Shown piece after piece: positions 25,690 through 34,453 of a stretch of DNA of 64,000 nucleotides (position 1 is its first letter; each line of letters starts with the position of its first letter). The notes beneath the pieces were generated by a model that saw only the letters and a list, made by a program, of their open reading frames with translations, had not been told where the DNA came from and searched no databases. The translations under genes were made by a program, and so were the position numbers. The DNA is from Cupriavidus pauculus. GTDB taxonomy: Bacteria; Pseudomonadota; Gammaproteobacteria; Burkholderiales; Burkholderiaceae. The DNA is taken from positions 124,001-188,000 of the forward strand of contig NZ_BPUO01000004.1 in the NCBI RefSeq assembly GCF_022179805.1. Direction: 5' to 3'.

Positions 25690-26890
25690 GGCAACCCCGC
25701 AGGGTTGTCCACGGTTGGCTGCTCATCCACTACAAGTAAACGATACCGATACGGGTTAACTACTTGTAAACCGTATACGGAGCGAAAAGCCCATTGATTC
25801 GAAAGCGCTTTTTAACCCTCTCCGTACCCGATTCTGCGTGCTTCCGTACTCGTTTCTGCGTAGCCCCGTACCCGAATCTGCGCAAAGCCGAACCCGTTTC
25901 AGCGAGATCCGCGAACCGGAATCTGCGGGGATAAGTCACTGATCCCACAGGCTTTTCCACAGCCGGGCGACGCTGGAGCGTACCCGTTTCTGCGCACCGA
26001 GGCGAACCAGGGTCTTCGCCGGTGTCCGTCTGGGTCCGCAACGGGGCTTATCCCCGCAGAATCGGGTACGTTTTCCCGTGCCTGGCAGCCTGCCCTTGCG
26101 CAAAGCGTACCCAAATCTGCGTGCCGTGGCTCCAGAACCGTACCCGTATCTGCGTATACAGGCTTGGCGCCGGGGAAAAGCCTTGTCGTACCCGTTTCTG
26201 CGGCGTACCCAATTCTGCGGCACGGCCAGAAATAAGGGGTGCACGGGCAAGCGAACCCAATTCTGCGTGCCTTTTCGGCGACGTCCAAAGCGCAGGCGTA
26301 CCCGATTCTGCGTACGTGGGAAGGTGCGGGAGCGCGCCGCAGACGTATACGCCCGCTAACTGACTTACGTATACGCAGAGCTAGTCCCTACTTAATAGTG
26401 CGCATCACGAACGGGCAACGGCGCAAAGCGTACCCAATTCTGCGGCCGCGCAACGTATACCTGGAGCGACGCGGACTCACGGCCAGTCCTCCAGTCTGTG
26501 GGGCGTACCCGTTTCTGCGTCATTTCACGCGAGTAAGGCGTACCCGTTTCTGCGCATGGCTTGCCGGGCTATGACGTATACGTGGTTGGCGGCCCAGACG
26601 TACCCGAATCTGCGTGGATAAGTGACGTGCACAAAGAACAGGCGGGATAAGTAGGCCGAAAACGGGGAGTGGCGGCGATCCGAGGCGGAAAGCGTACCCA
26701 TTTCTGCGTTGCACAACGGCTGTTGCAAGAACGGTACAGCTGGGCCGCGCCGGACGATCGCGCAGCCCCATGCGTACCCATTTCTGCGTGGGCCGATGAA
26801 GCCGGGCGTACCTGTTTCTGCGTGCCAGAGAATCGCCAGGGACCCCGTCGGCGGGAAACCGTACCCGTTTCTGCGTCCGTGGTTTGGGCA
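25690..26890. other. Replication origin of the secondary replicon (oriV)
   Basis: This 1.2-kb gene-free region is adjacent to rep. It contains 21 iterons, imperfect DnaA boxes (TTTTCCACA at 25953; CGTGGATAA at 26613, one mismatch each) and direct repeats CTACAAGTAAAC (25730) and CTACTTGTAAAC (25760) in a relatively A+T-rich stretch that could unwind. CGTATACG palindromes occur at 25772, 26344, 26368 and 26575. These are the parts of an iteron-controlled origin. The exact melting site is not established. Confidence 0.85.
25823..26875 (+). repeat. Iteron array, 21 copies of a 16-mer
   Basis: The consensus is CGTACCCGTTTCTGCG, with variation mainly at positions 4-10. Plus-strand starts are 25823, 25845, 25867, 25889, 25912, 25979, 26106, 26139, 26187, 26204, 26252, 26297, 26429, 26504, 26539, 26599, 26693, 26773, 26807 and 26860; one inverted copy is at 26055. 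The first five are phased at 22-23 bp (two helical turns); the rest are irregular. Several are preceded by AAAG, so the full element may be about 21 bp. Confidence 0.93.
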
Positions 26891-27011
26891 GGCACGGCCA
26901 GGCAGCGCTTGGACTGAGCGGAATTGGGGGTGGATGGGCGGTCGGGGAGGGAGGAGGCGCCTGAACCAGGACACTAGGCGCGGCAAACCAGGTGGTTCGC
27001 GGTCGACAGGC

Positions 27012-27039
27012 GAAAAAAAACCCGCCGAAGTGGCGGGTT
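27012..27039 (-). terminator. Rho-independent terminator of csp 2
   Basis: AACCCGCC (27019-27026) pairs with GGCGGGTT (27032-27039). On the minus strand the stem is followed by eight or more T residues. Confidence 0.88.
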
Positions 27040-27079
27040 CGTGGCTGACGCGAGCCTGAGCTCGCGTGCTACCTGGTCT

Positions 27080-27283
27080 TTAGACCGGCGTGATGTTCGC
27101 CGCTTGCAGACCCTTGGGGCCGTTCTTGACTTCGAACGACACGCGCTGGTTTTCTTGCAGCGACTTGAAACCCTCAACGCGGACTTCCGAGAAGTGCGCG
27201 AACAGGTCGTCACCGCCGGCGTCCGGCTTGATGAAGCCAAAGCCCTTGGCGTCGTTGAACCACTTGACGATACCGGTTTGCAT
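27080..27283 (-). CDS. Cold-shock domain protein 2
   Basis: Protein of 67 residues starting [20 protein letters not shown], with RNP1 KGFGFI and RNP2 DLFAHF. It is CspA family and similar to the copy at 24046. ATG at 27283 follows GGAAAG; the frame is open 15 nt further upstream. It points toward the iterons and ends in a terminator. The two cold-shock genes bracket rep and the iteron array. Confidence 0.93.
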   Translation of the reverse strand: MQTGIVKWFNDAKGFGFIKPDAGGDDLFAHFSEVRVEGFKSLQENQRVSFEVKNGPKGLQAANITPV

Positions 27284-27362
27284 GGTATTGCTTTCCAAAA
27301 AAATAAATAAAGAAACCGATGGTGCTCACACCACCGTACTGCCAACTCAAGGAAAGGACACC

Positions 27363-27401
27363 ATGGACAACCGAAGTACCAAGACGGTGGCTAACGAATG
27401 A
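27363..27401 (+). CDS. Possible 12-codon leader peptide
   Basis: ATG at 27363 reads MDNRSTKTVANE and stops. It has an unusually strong ribosome-binding site (AAGGAAAGGA). It lies about 200 bp upstream of the purine permease gene, before a hairpin. It could be a leader ORF or chance. Confidence 0.25.
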   Translation: MDNRSTKTVANE

Positions 27402-27476
27402 ACTGTTGCCTCGTCGCTTGAATCTGGCGGAGATTTATACGGGGGATTGCCTGACTCGTCAAGGCAGGGAATTCCC

Positions 27477-27502
27477 CGGGCATGTCTGGCTGCACATGCC
27501 CG
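27477..27502 (+). other. Leader hairpin upstream of the permease
   Basis: CGGGCATGT (27477-27485) pairs perfectly with ACATGCCCG (27494-27502) around an 8-nt loop. It lies 95 bp before the permease start. No known riboswitch consensus could be assigned. Confidence 0.4.
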
Positions 27503-27596
27503 CTTGTGGGATCATCCGGCCTTTTCCAAATTGTCGAGTCAACACGACACCCTGGCGACGTGCGCCGCATGCGCCGCTCACGCTTCTGGAGACACC

Positions 27597-28970
27597 ATGA
27601 CCACGCCTGATCAGGCCCCCCGGCCAGACAACCAACCCGCGCCCGCCATGGCGGCAGCCCCCGCATCAACCAGCCTGGTCGAACGCATCTTCCGCCTGCG
27701 CGAGCACGGCACGAACGTGCGCACCGAGGTGCTGGCCGGTGTCACCACGTTCCTGACGATGGCCTACATCATCTTCGTGAACCCCAGCATCCTTGGCGAT
27801 GCCGGCGTGCCGAAGGACGCCGTGTTCGTGGCAACGTGCCTGGCCGCGGCGCTGGGTACGCTGATCATGGGTTTCTACGCCAACTACCCGATCGCCATGG
27901 CGCCAGGCATGGGGCTGAACGCGTACTTCGCCTATACCGTGGTCAAGGGCATGGGCCTGCCATGGCAGGCCGCGCTCGGTGCGGTGTTCATCTCGGGCTG
28001 CCTGTTCCTGATAGTCACGCTGTTCCGCGTGCGCGAGGCCATCGTGAAGGGCATACCGCAGGCGATTCGCGGGGCCATCACGGCCGGCATCGGCCTGTTC
28101 CTCGCCATCATCGCGCTGCACAGCGCGGGCATCATCACCGGCAACCCCGTCACGCTGGTCACCATCGGCGACCTGCATCAGCCGCCGGCCGTGCTGGCCA
28201 TCATCGGCTTCTTCGTCATCGTGGCCCTGGACCGCCTGAAGGTGAAGGGCGCCATCCTGATCGGCATCCTGCTGACCACGGTGCTGAGCTTCATCTTCGC
28301 GGGCAACCAGTTCCACGGCGTGGTGTCCACCCCGCCGTCGATCTCGCCGACGTTGTTCAAGCTTGATATCTCCGCCGCGCTGTCGATCGGCATCGTCAAC
28401 GTGGTGCTGGTCTTCTTCCTGGTGGAGCTGTTTGATGCCACCGGTACGCTGATGGGTGTGGCCAATCGCGCGGGCCTGCTCAAGGCCGGCAAGATGGACC
28501 GCCTGAACAAGGCGCTGATGGCCGACAGCACCGCCATCATGGCCGGCTCGCTGCTGGGCACGTCGTCCACCACCGCCTATATCGAAAGCGCATCGGGCGT
28601 GCAGGCGGGTGGCCGTACCGGGCTGACCGCCGTCACCGTTGCCGTGCTGTTCCTCGCCTGCCTGTTCATTTCGCCGCTGGCCGGTACCGTGCCTGCCTAC
28701 GCCACCGCGCCGGCGCTGCTGTACGTGTCGTGCCTGATGCTGCGCGAGCTGGTCGATATCGACTGGACCGATGTCACCGAAGTGGTACCCGCCGTGCTGA
28801 CCGCACTGGGCATGCCCTTCACGTATTCGGTTGCCAATGGCGTGGCATTCGGCTTTATCTCCTATGCCGTGCTGAAGCTGCTGACCGGCCGGGCCAAAGA
28901 AGTGCCGCTGATGGCGTGGATCATCGCCGCGGTGTTCCTGTTCAAGTTCTACTACCTGCCCGGGCATTGA
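27597..28970 (+). CDS. NCS2/AzgA-family purine permease (guanine/hypoxanthine type)
   Basis: Protein of 457 residues with about 12-14 membrane segments. AzgA-type signatures are TFLTMAYIIFVNPSILGDAG, YPIAMAPGMGLNAYFAYTVV, FFLVELFDATGTLMGVAN and GTSSTTAYIESASGVQAGGR. These proteins are inner-membrane proton symporters for hypoxanthine, guanine or adenine. ATG at 27597 follows GGAGA. The N-terminal 30 residues are a polar, proline-rich extension. A terminator follows, so the gene is monocistronic. Confidence 0.9.
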   Translation: MTTPDQAPRPDNQPAPAMAAAPASTSLVERIFRLREHGTNVRTEVLAGVTTFLTMAYIIFVNPSILGDAGVPKDAVFVATCLAAALGTLIMGFYANYPIAMAPGMGLNAYFAYTVVKGMGLPWQAALGAVFISGCLFLIVTLFRVREAIVKGIPQAIRGAITAGIGLFLAIIALHSAGIITGNPVTLVTIGDLHQPPAVLAIIGFFVIVALDRLKVKGAILIGILLTTVLSFIFAGNQFHGVVSTPPSISPTLFKLDISAALSIGIVNVVLVFFLVELFDATGTLMGVANRAGLLKAGKMDRLNKALMADSTAIMAGSLLGTSSTTAYIESASGVQAGGRTGLTAVTVAVLFLACLFISPLAGTVPAYATAPALLYVSCLMLRELVDIDWTDVTEVVPAVLTALGMPFTYSVANGVAFGFISYAVLKLLTGRAKEVPLMAWIIAAVFLFKFYYLPGH

Positions 28971-29004
28971 GCCTGGCTGGGTCCGCGGTCCGCATGTCAC
29001 AGGA

Positions 29005-29035
29005 GGGGATGGCACCACGCCATCCCCTTTTTCTT
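29005..29035 (+). terminator. Rho-independent terminator of the permease gene
   Basis: GGGGATGGC (29005-29013) pairs with GCCATCCCC (29019-29027) and is followed by a T-rich tract. Confidence 0.88.
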
Positions 29036-29106
29036 TTCCATTGAGCCGGCCGTTGCGCCCATTCAAAATGAAAACGATGACATCTGGCGCTGACAGCGTG
29101 TGGGAG

Positions 29107-29122
29107 CGTACCCGTTTCTGCG
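29107..29122 (+). repeat. Dispersed iteron
   Basis: CGTACCCGTTTCTGCG, an exact match to the origin consensus, 2.2 kb right of the array. Confidence 0.9.
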
Positions 29123-29151
29123 TATCAAACGACTGTACCATCACCCCACGG

Positions 29152-29167
29152 CGTACCCGTTTCTGCG
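29152..29167 (+). repeat. Dispersed iteron
   Basis: CGTACCCGTTTCTGCG, exact consensus, 45 bp after the previous copy and in the same orientation. Confidence 0.9.
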
Positions 29168-29591
29168 GCGAATGTAAGGGCTCATTAACCTAGCAAGCGA
29201 GCGTAAAAGCCCCTCTTGAGCCTCATACAAAAGTATGAGACTTGGCTGAAAGCGAACACTCCGGACTGGACAAAAGGGGGGAAATGCACTGAACTAGAGG
29301 CGTGGCAAAAATTTGAGGGCGCGCAAGAGCGCCCTTTGTTGACTCCGGGATACGGGGCAGCGTTGGCTGTTTGGCGGACGCTTGCCCACGATATGCGGCA
29401 AGGCCTGCCGGTACCACAAGAACGAGGCCAGCCGAACATGAGACCGTCCGCGAAAAGGGCGGCTCGCCACCGCGAAGCAAAGAGTGCGCGGCATGCATGC
29501 GCACCACACAAGACAGCTCAAATCCAGAACAAAGAAAGTGGTAAACGCGAACGTGTAGTGCCGGGGGATGTTGTTCAACGGGGAACAGATC

Positions 29592-30065
29592 ATGACCGCA
29601 GGAGAAATCCGGCGTCCCGCCATCGGGCCCATCAGCCAGCCCGGCAGTCAGCCGGCACGTGGTAGCTGGGCAGCCTTGGGAGAGGCCTCCGCAGACATCG
29701 CGCTAGGCGATGGGAGCGATAAAGGGCGCGAGAACTACGCCATCACAGACGTTGCCACACTGCTCGCCGAAGACACTGACGTCTCGCCGCGCACGCGCGC
29801 CGCAGTCGAAGGCCTGTTGCAGCGGCATCGCCTGCTGAACGAAGAACTATGTCGCCAGCGCCTGCTGCTGCAGGAGTGGATTCTCAGCCAACTCACCTAC
29901 AAGGCGCTCTACTACCAGTACTCGGGCCAGAAGCCGGAGTCGCCCAGCATCGAGCTGATGCGCGAGAAAGACATGGTGCGTCGACGTATCCGCGACGAAC
30001 TATGCGCGGGCGGCGATCGTGCCAGCGTGCTCGAAGACCCATCTCGCAGTTTGTCCACACCGTGA
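29592..30065 (+). CDS. Hypothetical protein
   Basis: Protein of 157 residues. ATG at 29592 follows GGGGAA. The N-terminal 45 residues are polar and glycine/proline-rich. The rest is predicted helical (ITDVATLLAEDTDVSPRTRA, LQRHRLLNEELCRQRLLLQE, LMREKDMVRRRIRDEL). No domain, signal peptide or membrane segment was recognised. It lies 128 bp upstream of, and co-directional with, the sigma-54 activator, so the two may share a transcript. Confidence 0.55.
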   Translation: MTAGEIRRPAIGPISQPGSQPARGSWAALGEASADIALGDGSDKGRENYAITDVATLLAEDTDVSPRTRAAVEGLLQRHRLLNEELCRQRLLLQEWILSQLTYKALYYQYSGQKPESPSIELMREKDMVRRRIRDELCAGGDRASVLEDPSRSLSTP

Positions 30066-30193
30066 TCCACCAGACGTTGCGCGCGGGCCAGCCCGCGCAG
30101 CCAGCGGAACCCAGCCGGACCGAATGGCCCGCAGCCGCGCATGCGGCAGGTTCCGCTGCCACGAACAAGAAGCCCAACGTCAGGGAGAACGTC

Positions 30194-31567
30194 ATGGACC
30201 GACTGTGCAAGGCGCCGGCACGCACCGCACAGATCGTGCTCGTGTCGCGCTATGAAGATTTTGGATTTAGTGCGAACCAGTTCGGTTCGGGCTGGGAAAT
30301 CCGGCGGGTGCAACAGGTGAGAGACCTGGAGCGCGCGGTGCGCGGCAGCGCGCCGATGGCCGGCATCATCGACCTGCAGACGCCGTATGGCGATGCCGAG
30401 TTGACCCAGCTTGAACAGGGACTGCAGCACCTGCATGTCATGTGGGTGGCCATCACCTCCACGGCCATGCTCGAGGACGAACGCGTGCGTCGACTGATCC
30501 GCGACTACTGCGTGGATTACGTGCGTACGCCGTTTTCGTTCGACGAACTGCTCTACACGCTCAAGCACGCGCACGGCATGGCCTGCCTGCACGGTGCGCG
30601 CATTCCGGAGCAGGCGACGCGCGGGCCGATGATCGGCGAATGCCAGGCCATGCGCGTCATGTTCCGGTCGCTGGCCAAGGTTGCACACAACGACGCGCCG
30701 GTATTCATCTCGGGCGAATCGGGCACCGGCAAGGAACTGGCGGCGCAGGCCATTCACGAGGCATCGAGCCGGCGCAAGGGTCCGTTCGTAGCCATCAACT
30801 GCGGCGCGATTCCATCGCACCTCGTGCAGTCCGAGCTGTTCGGCTATGAGAAGGGCGCGTTCACCGGTGCCAACCAGCGCAAGATTGGCTGGATCGAGCA
30901 GGCGCAGGGCGGCACGCTGTTCCTGGACGAAATCGGTGACCTGCCGCTGGAAAGCCAGGTGGCGCTGCTGCGATTTCTGCAGCAGGGCACCATCACGCGC
31001 CTGGGCGGCCATCAGTCGATACCGCTGGACTTGCGGATCATCTCCGCCACGCACGTGGACCTGGTGCTAGCGCAGGCCGACGGCCGGTTCCGGTCCGACC
31101 TGTTCCACCGGCTGTGCGTGCTGACCTTGACGATCCCGCCGCTGCGCGAGCGCGGCGAGGACATCCTGCTGCTGGCCAATGCCGTGCTGGCCGAGCATGG
31201 CAACGAGGCGCATCGCCGCATTCGCGGGTTCTCGTCATGTGCCACGCAGGGCATGATGCAGTACGGGTGGCCAGGCAACGTGCGCGAGCTGATCAACCGC
31301 GTGCGCCGGGCCATCGTGATGACCGACAACCGGAAGATCACGGCCGAAGACCTGCAACTGCATGGGGGTGTGGAAGTCCCGCGCAAGACGCTCGACGCGA
31401 TCCGCGAGGAAGCCGAGCGCGAGGCCATCCGGACGGTCATGGCAAGTCATGGCTTCCACGTGGTGCCGGCCGCGCGCGAACTCAACGTGTCGCGCGTGAC
31501 GCTGTACCGGCTGATGCACAAGCACAACATCCGCGTGGATCTGCAGGCAGGAGCGCCGGGCGACTAG
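30194..31567 (+). CDS. Sigma-54-dependent transcriptional activator with receiver-like N domain
   Basis: Protein of 457 residues. The N-terminal receiver-like domain (about 1-130; IVLVSRYEDFGF, AGIIDLQTPYGDAELTQLEQ, CVDYVRTPFSFDELLYTLKH) resembles VpsR-type regulators. The AAA+ domain has Walker A GESGTGKE, the sigma-54 contact GAFTGA (in EKGAFTGANQRK) and Walker B GGTLFLDEIGDLP. The C-terminal Fis-type helix-turn-helix is VVPAARELNVSRVTLYRLMH. VpsR-like proteins often control exopolysaccharide genes in response to cyclic di-GMP; a link to the cluster at 0-4 kb is inferred. ATG at 30194 follows GGGAG. A terminator follows. Confidence 0.88.
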   Translation: MDRLCKAPARTAQIVLVSRYEDFGFSANQFGSGWEIRRVQQVRDLERAVRGSAPMAGIIDLQTPYGDAELTQLEQGLQHLHVMWVAITSTAMLEDERVRRLIRDYCVDYVRTPFSFDELLYTLKHAHGMACLHGARIPEQATRGPMIGECQAMRVMFRSLAKVAHNDAPVFISGESGTGKELAAQAIHEASSRRKGPFVAINCGAIPSHLVQSELFGYEKGAFTGANQRKIGWIEQAQGGTLFLDEIGDLPLESQVALLRFLQQGTITRLGGHQSIPLDLRIISATHVDLVLAQADGRFRSDLFHRLCVLTLTIPPLRERGEDILLLANAVLAEHGNEAHRRIRGFSSCATQGMMQYGWPGNVRELINRVRRAIVMTDNRKITAEDLQLHGGVEVPRKTLDAIREEAEREAIRTVMASHGFHVVPAARELNVSRVTLYRLMHKHNIRVDLQAGAPGD

Positions 31568-31623
31568 CCTTCGGAAACGGAATCTAAATCAGGATCAGCG
31601 CCACGGATGCACGTGGCGCCAAG

Positions 31624-31665
31624 GGGGATCCGGCGACGTCCGCTCGCCGGATCCCCTTCGTCCTT
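31624..31665 (+). terminator. Terminator after the sigma-54 activator
   Basis: GGGGATCCGGCGA (31624-31636) pairs perfectly with TCGCCGGATCCCC (31644-31656); a weak T-rich tract follows. Confidence 0.75.
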
Positions 31666-31727
31666 TCGCCCGGACAGCGGCGGAAGGCTGGCGCGGCTTG
31701 GCCCGCGCAAAACGTGACGGTGGGCGC

Positions 31728-32063
31728 CTAGGTCATGCCGACCTTGTCGCGGCGTCCGCGTGGCGGCGCACCACCCTCGTGCTGCAGTCGTCCCGGCAAT
31801 GCGTCACGTGGATCGGTGACGTTGTCGCGTGCCTGGCGGTCGCCAGCCTGCGGTGACTGCGCGGGGTTCTGATCCGGTTTGAAGCCCACATCGCCCCACG
31901 CCCAGCCAAACGCGCGCACATAGATGTCGTTGCTCACCGCCGCATGGTTGTTCGGCGTGGAATCGTCCGGCCTGTCGAAATAGGCATAGTTGCCGGCCAG
32001 TGCCGGCCCGGCCGTGGTCGAGAGCAGTGTCAGCGCGGCGATGGCGAAGACTCTGGCGTTCAT
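31728..32063 (-). CDS. Small exported hypothetical protein
   Basis: Protein of 111 residues. The signal peptide is MNARVFAIAALTLLSTTAGP, with likely cleavage after PALA. The mature part starts GNYAYFDRPDDSTPNNHAAV and ends in a basic, glycine/proline-rich tail. ATG at 32063 follows GGGAGG. It converges on the sigma-54 activator. Function unknown. Confidence 0.65.
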   Translation of the reverse strand: MNARVFAIAALTLLSTTAGPALAGNYAYFDRPDDSTPNNHAAVSNDIYVRAFGWAWGDVGFKPDQNPAQSPQAGDRQARDNVTDPRDALPGRLQHEGGAPPRGRRDKVGMT

Positions 32064-32901
32064 GGGTGGCTCCCTCCCTGCTGGAAAAAGGTGCCCGCCG
32101 GGGGACGGAGCACGTAAACCGGTTTAGGTCCGGGCGCGCCAAAAAGCAAAGGGCGTTTGCGCGAAACCCGTTTTTTGTCTATGGCCGGGCACCGATGATT
32201 CAGCAACCGGGGTGGCCATTGCGCTGCCTGCTGGCGGGCGCGGCCACGCTGCGGTTGGCGGCGGCGCAAAAGGACGTCACGGGGCGCGCGGTGGGGCGCG
32301 GAGATGGCAGCAGGGGCGGCGACAGCAATTCCCTGACGGACGGAGCCGGGCCCGCAAGCCGGTAGGCCCGACGGCGCGCCGTCATTCGCGCTGGTGGATG
32401 ACGCATGGCGTTGTGTCTCCTGCGTTCTGACCTTCTATGTTTTTGGACTCGTAATTCTCCCAATCCACAGCAGAGCGACAAGTGTGCCAATCGCACCCAA
32501 ACACTTGTTTTACAAGGGATGTGGGATTCCGGGGCGCTGTATATCGCCCGAAATGACGCGCCGGGGGCGGCAATCGGTTACGCCGCTGTAACGACAAGGG
32601 GACGTAACACCGCGTAGGCCGGTCCGAAATGAAACGTATCCCCCGACAGTAGGGAGGCCGACGTTGCCGTTCGCGCGATTGGACCCGGGTGCCGAGGTGG
32701 GACGCAGGCAACCTTACGTGCACGAAACAAACATACGTGTCTGCTTTTTCAGGCGCATATGGCTTCGCGGAGCCATTACCGCGCCCGCTACGCGTAACGT
32801 CGCGGGCTGGCGGCGGGCGGGCTCATGCACCACGTGCATCCGGTTGCATCACTGAAACCGGTGCCGCCCCGCAGAAACGGGTACGCCCTGGCGCCGGGGC
32901 G
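32064..32901. other. Non-coding region with one iteron
   Basis: About 840 bp without a convincing gene; overlapping frames on both strands lack ribosome-binding sites and protein features. It contains the promoter side of the small exported protein and, at its right end, an inverted iteron (32870). A less GC-rich patch at 32420-32520 shows no recognisable element. Confidence 0.4.
32870..32885 (-). repeat. Dispersed iteron (inverted)
   Basis: CGCAGAAACGGGTACG, the exact complement of the consensus, 17 bp beyond the stop codon of the lipoprotein gene. Confidence 0.9.
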
Positions 32902-33111
32902 CTAGCGCGGCGTGGGCTGCGCGCCCGAGGCGCCGGTCGTGGCGGGCGCCGTGGCGCTGCCCGAAATGGGCTTGGGTCCCGGCCCCGGCTGCTGGTTGCG
33001 TTCGCAGCCGGCCAGCGCAGCCACGGCCAGCGCAGCCACGGCCAGCGTCAGGCTGACGGATACGCAGGCAGCGCGCGCGGCAGGGTGCCGGCCAATCGAA
33101 ATGAGGATCAC
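32902..33111 (-). CDS. Small lipoprotein
   Basis: Protein of 69 residues with GTG start at 33111; AGGAG lies about 7 nt upstream. It has a lipoprotein signal peptide with lipobox LAGC (SLTLAVAALAVAALAGCERN). The mature chain is only about 34 residues, rich in Pro, Gly, Ala and Thr. The hydrophobic core is encoded by a 15-bp tandem repeat at about 33012-33046 (AVAAL AVAAL), a possible slippage site. Function unknown. Confidence 0.6.
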   Translation of the reverse strand: MILISIGRHPAARAACVSVSLTLAVAALAVAALAGCERNQQPGPGPKPISGSATAPATTGASGAQPTPR

Positions 33112-33295
33112 GTAGGGCTCCTGTTCTGGCCGGACCTGACCGCGCGCGGCGGCGCGGGTCCAGCATGTGTGCCTTGATCAACTGTAGCAGGCGGCCGTAC
33201 GCATGGCTGGCCAGGCGAACTATGATGAACACACGCTTCAGACACCGGCTGACAGACAGGACATGTGCGCAGCGCACAAGCTCCGAGGGGTGACA

Positions 33296-34336
33296 ATGTG
33301 CCCCAGGCCCGACGCCTGCCCATCTCAAGGACGCCCCGGCATGCCCCCTGACCCAATGCCCGAACAGCACGACTCAAGGCCGCCCAGCCCGCAGCGCGGC
33401 CGATGGCTGCCCGACCGCCATACCGGCGCGCGGACCGTGCGCGTGGTGTCGGCGGCCATCTCGTCATGGTTCGACCATCGCGCCGCAAGCAAGGGTGCAG
33501 CGCTGTCGTTCTACATGCTGTTCTCGCTCGCCCCAATCCTGGTGCTGGTCATCTCGATTGCCGGGGTGTTCTTTGGCGCCGAGGCGGCGCGCGGCGAGAT
33601 CTTCGCGCAGCTCAATGGCCTGGTGGGCGAGCAGGGCGCCGCGGCTATCCAGGAAATCCTGGCCGCCACGCATCGCGCGGGCGGCGGCGGTATCGCGGCG
33701 ATGATCGCCTTCGGCATCCTGGTGGTGGGCGCCACCAGCGCCTTTGCCGAACTCAAGAGCAGTCTCGACGACATCTGGCATGCGCCGGCTCCGCTGGGCG
33801 CCGGCTGGAAGAAGCTGCTGCGCGCGCGCATGCTGTCGTTCAGCATCGTGCTGGCGCTCGCGTTCATGTTGCTGGTGTCGCTGGTGGTCAACGCCGCGCT
33901 GGCGGTGGTCAACCGGTTCTGGGGGCAGCTCTGGACGGCCTCATGGTTCGCGCCGGTGGCCGATGTCATTTCCACCGCGTTCTCGTTCGCGGTGGTGACC
34001 GCGCTGTTCGCCACCATCTTCAAGATGCTGCCCAATGTGCGGATTGCGTGGCGAGACGTGCTGATGGGCGCCATCATCACCGCGCTGCTGTTTTCCGTGG
34101 GCAAGCGGCTGATCGGCCTGTACCTGGGCAACAGCGCCGTGGCGTCGTCGTACGGCGCGGCGGGCTCGGTGGTGGCGCTGATGCTGTGGGTCTATTATTC
34201 GGCGCAAATCTTCTTCTTCGGCGCCGAGCTGACCCGCCAGTACGCGCTGCAGTTCGGCAGCCTGCGGGGCCGCGACCCTGCCCGCGATCAACGCACCGAG
34301 CCGGCTCATGCCCCGGCCGGGACCGCGAACCGGTAA
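33296..34336 (+). CDS. YihY/virulence factor BrkB family membrane protein
   Basis: Protein of about 346 residues with six or so membrane segments. Family blocks are RAASKGAALSFYMLFSLAPI, LVISIAGVFFGAEAARGEIF, SAFAELKSSLDDIWHAP and SSYGAAGSVVALMLWVYYSA. The family was once mislabelled RNase BN; its true function is uncertain. ATG at 33296 is chosen for GAGGGG 5 nt upstream; an ATG at 33341 is also plausible. The 60-residue N-terminal extension is polar. prfC follows about 120 bp downstream. Confidence 0.88.
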   Translation: MCPRPDACPSQGRPGMPPDPMPEQHDSRPPSPQRGRWLPDRHTGARTVRVVSAAISSWFDHRAASKGAALSFYMLFSLAPILVLVISIAGVFFGAEAARGEIFAQLNGLVGEQGAAAIQEILAATHRAGGGGIAAMIAFGILVVGATSAFAELKSSLDDIWHAPAPLGAGWKKLLRARMLSFSIVLALAFMLLVSLVVNAALAVVNRFWGQLWTASWFAPVADVISTAFSFAVVTALFATIFKMLPNVRIAWRDVLMGAIITALLFSVGKRLIGLYLGNSAVASSYGAAGSVVALMLWVYYSAQIFFFGAELTRQYALQFGSLRGRDPARDQRTEPAHAPAGTANR

Positions 34337-34453
34337 AATAGCGCCCGATCAGATCCCGGGAGCCATCCCGGGTTGCTTCCCTGGCCTTCCCGCCTCGCCG
34401 ATTCCGGCGCCTGCGCTCTGCCCGGGCCATTGCCCCTTACCGATTCCAAAGCC

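Larger units (their letters stand above)
29036..29591. other. Intergenic region with two iterons and two hairpins
   Basis: About 555 bp without a supported gene. It holds iterons at 29107 and 29152, a hairpin CTCATAC/GTATGAG (29222-29239) and a hairpin AGGGCGC/GCGCCCT (29316-29335) followed by TTGTT that could end a short transcript. A TTG-initiated frame through this region has a basic, low-complexity C-terminus and is not supported. Confidence 0.4.

Noticed and set aside
25823..26875. CRISPR array
   Set aside because: The 16-bp repeats have irregular spacing, sequence variation and one inverted copy, and lie beside rep; they are iterons.
29216..29665. 150-codon open frame on the plus strand before the hypothetical gene
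   Set aside because: It needs a TTG start, has no ribosome-binding site, overlaps two hairpins and ends in a low-complexity basic tail.
32382..32723. 113-codon minus-strand frame in the 32-33 kb gap
   Set aside because: No ribosome-binding site, arginine/proline-rich composition and no protein features; typical chance frame in GC-rich DNA.
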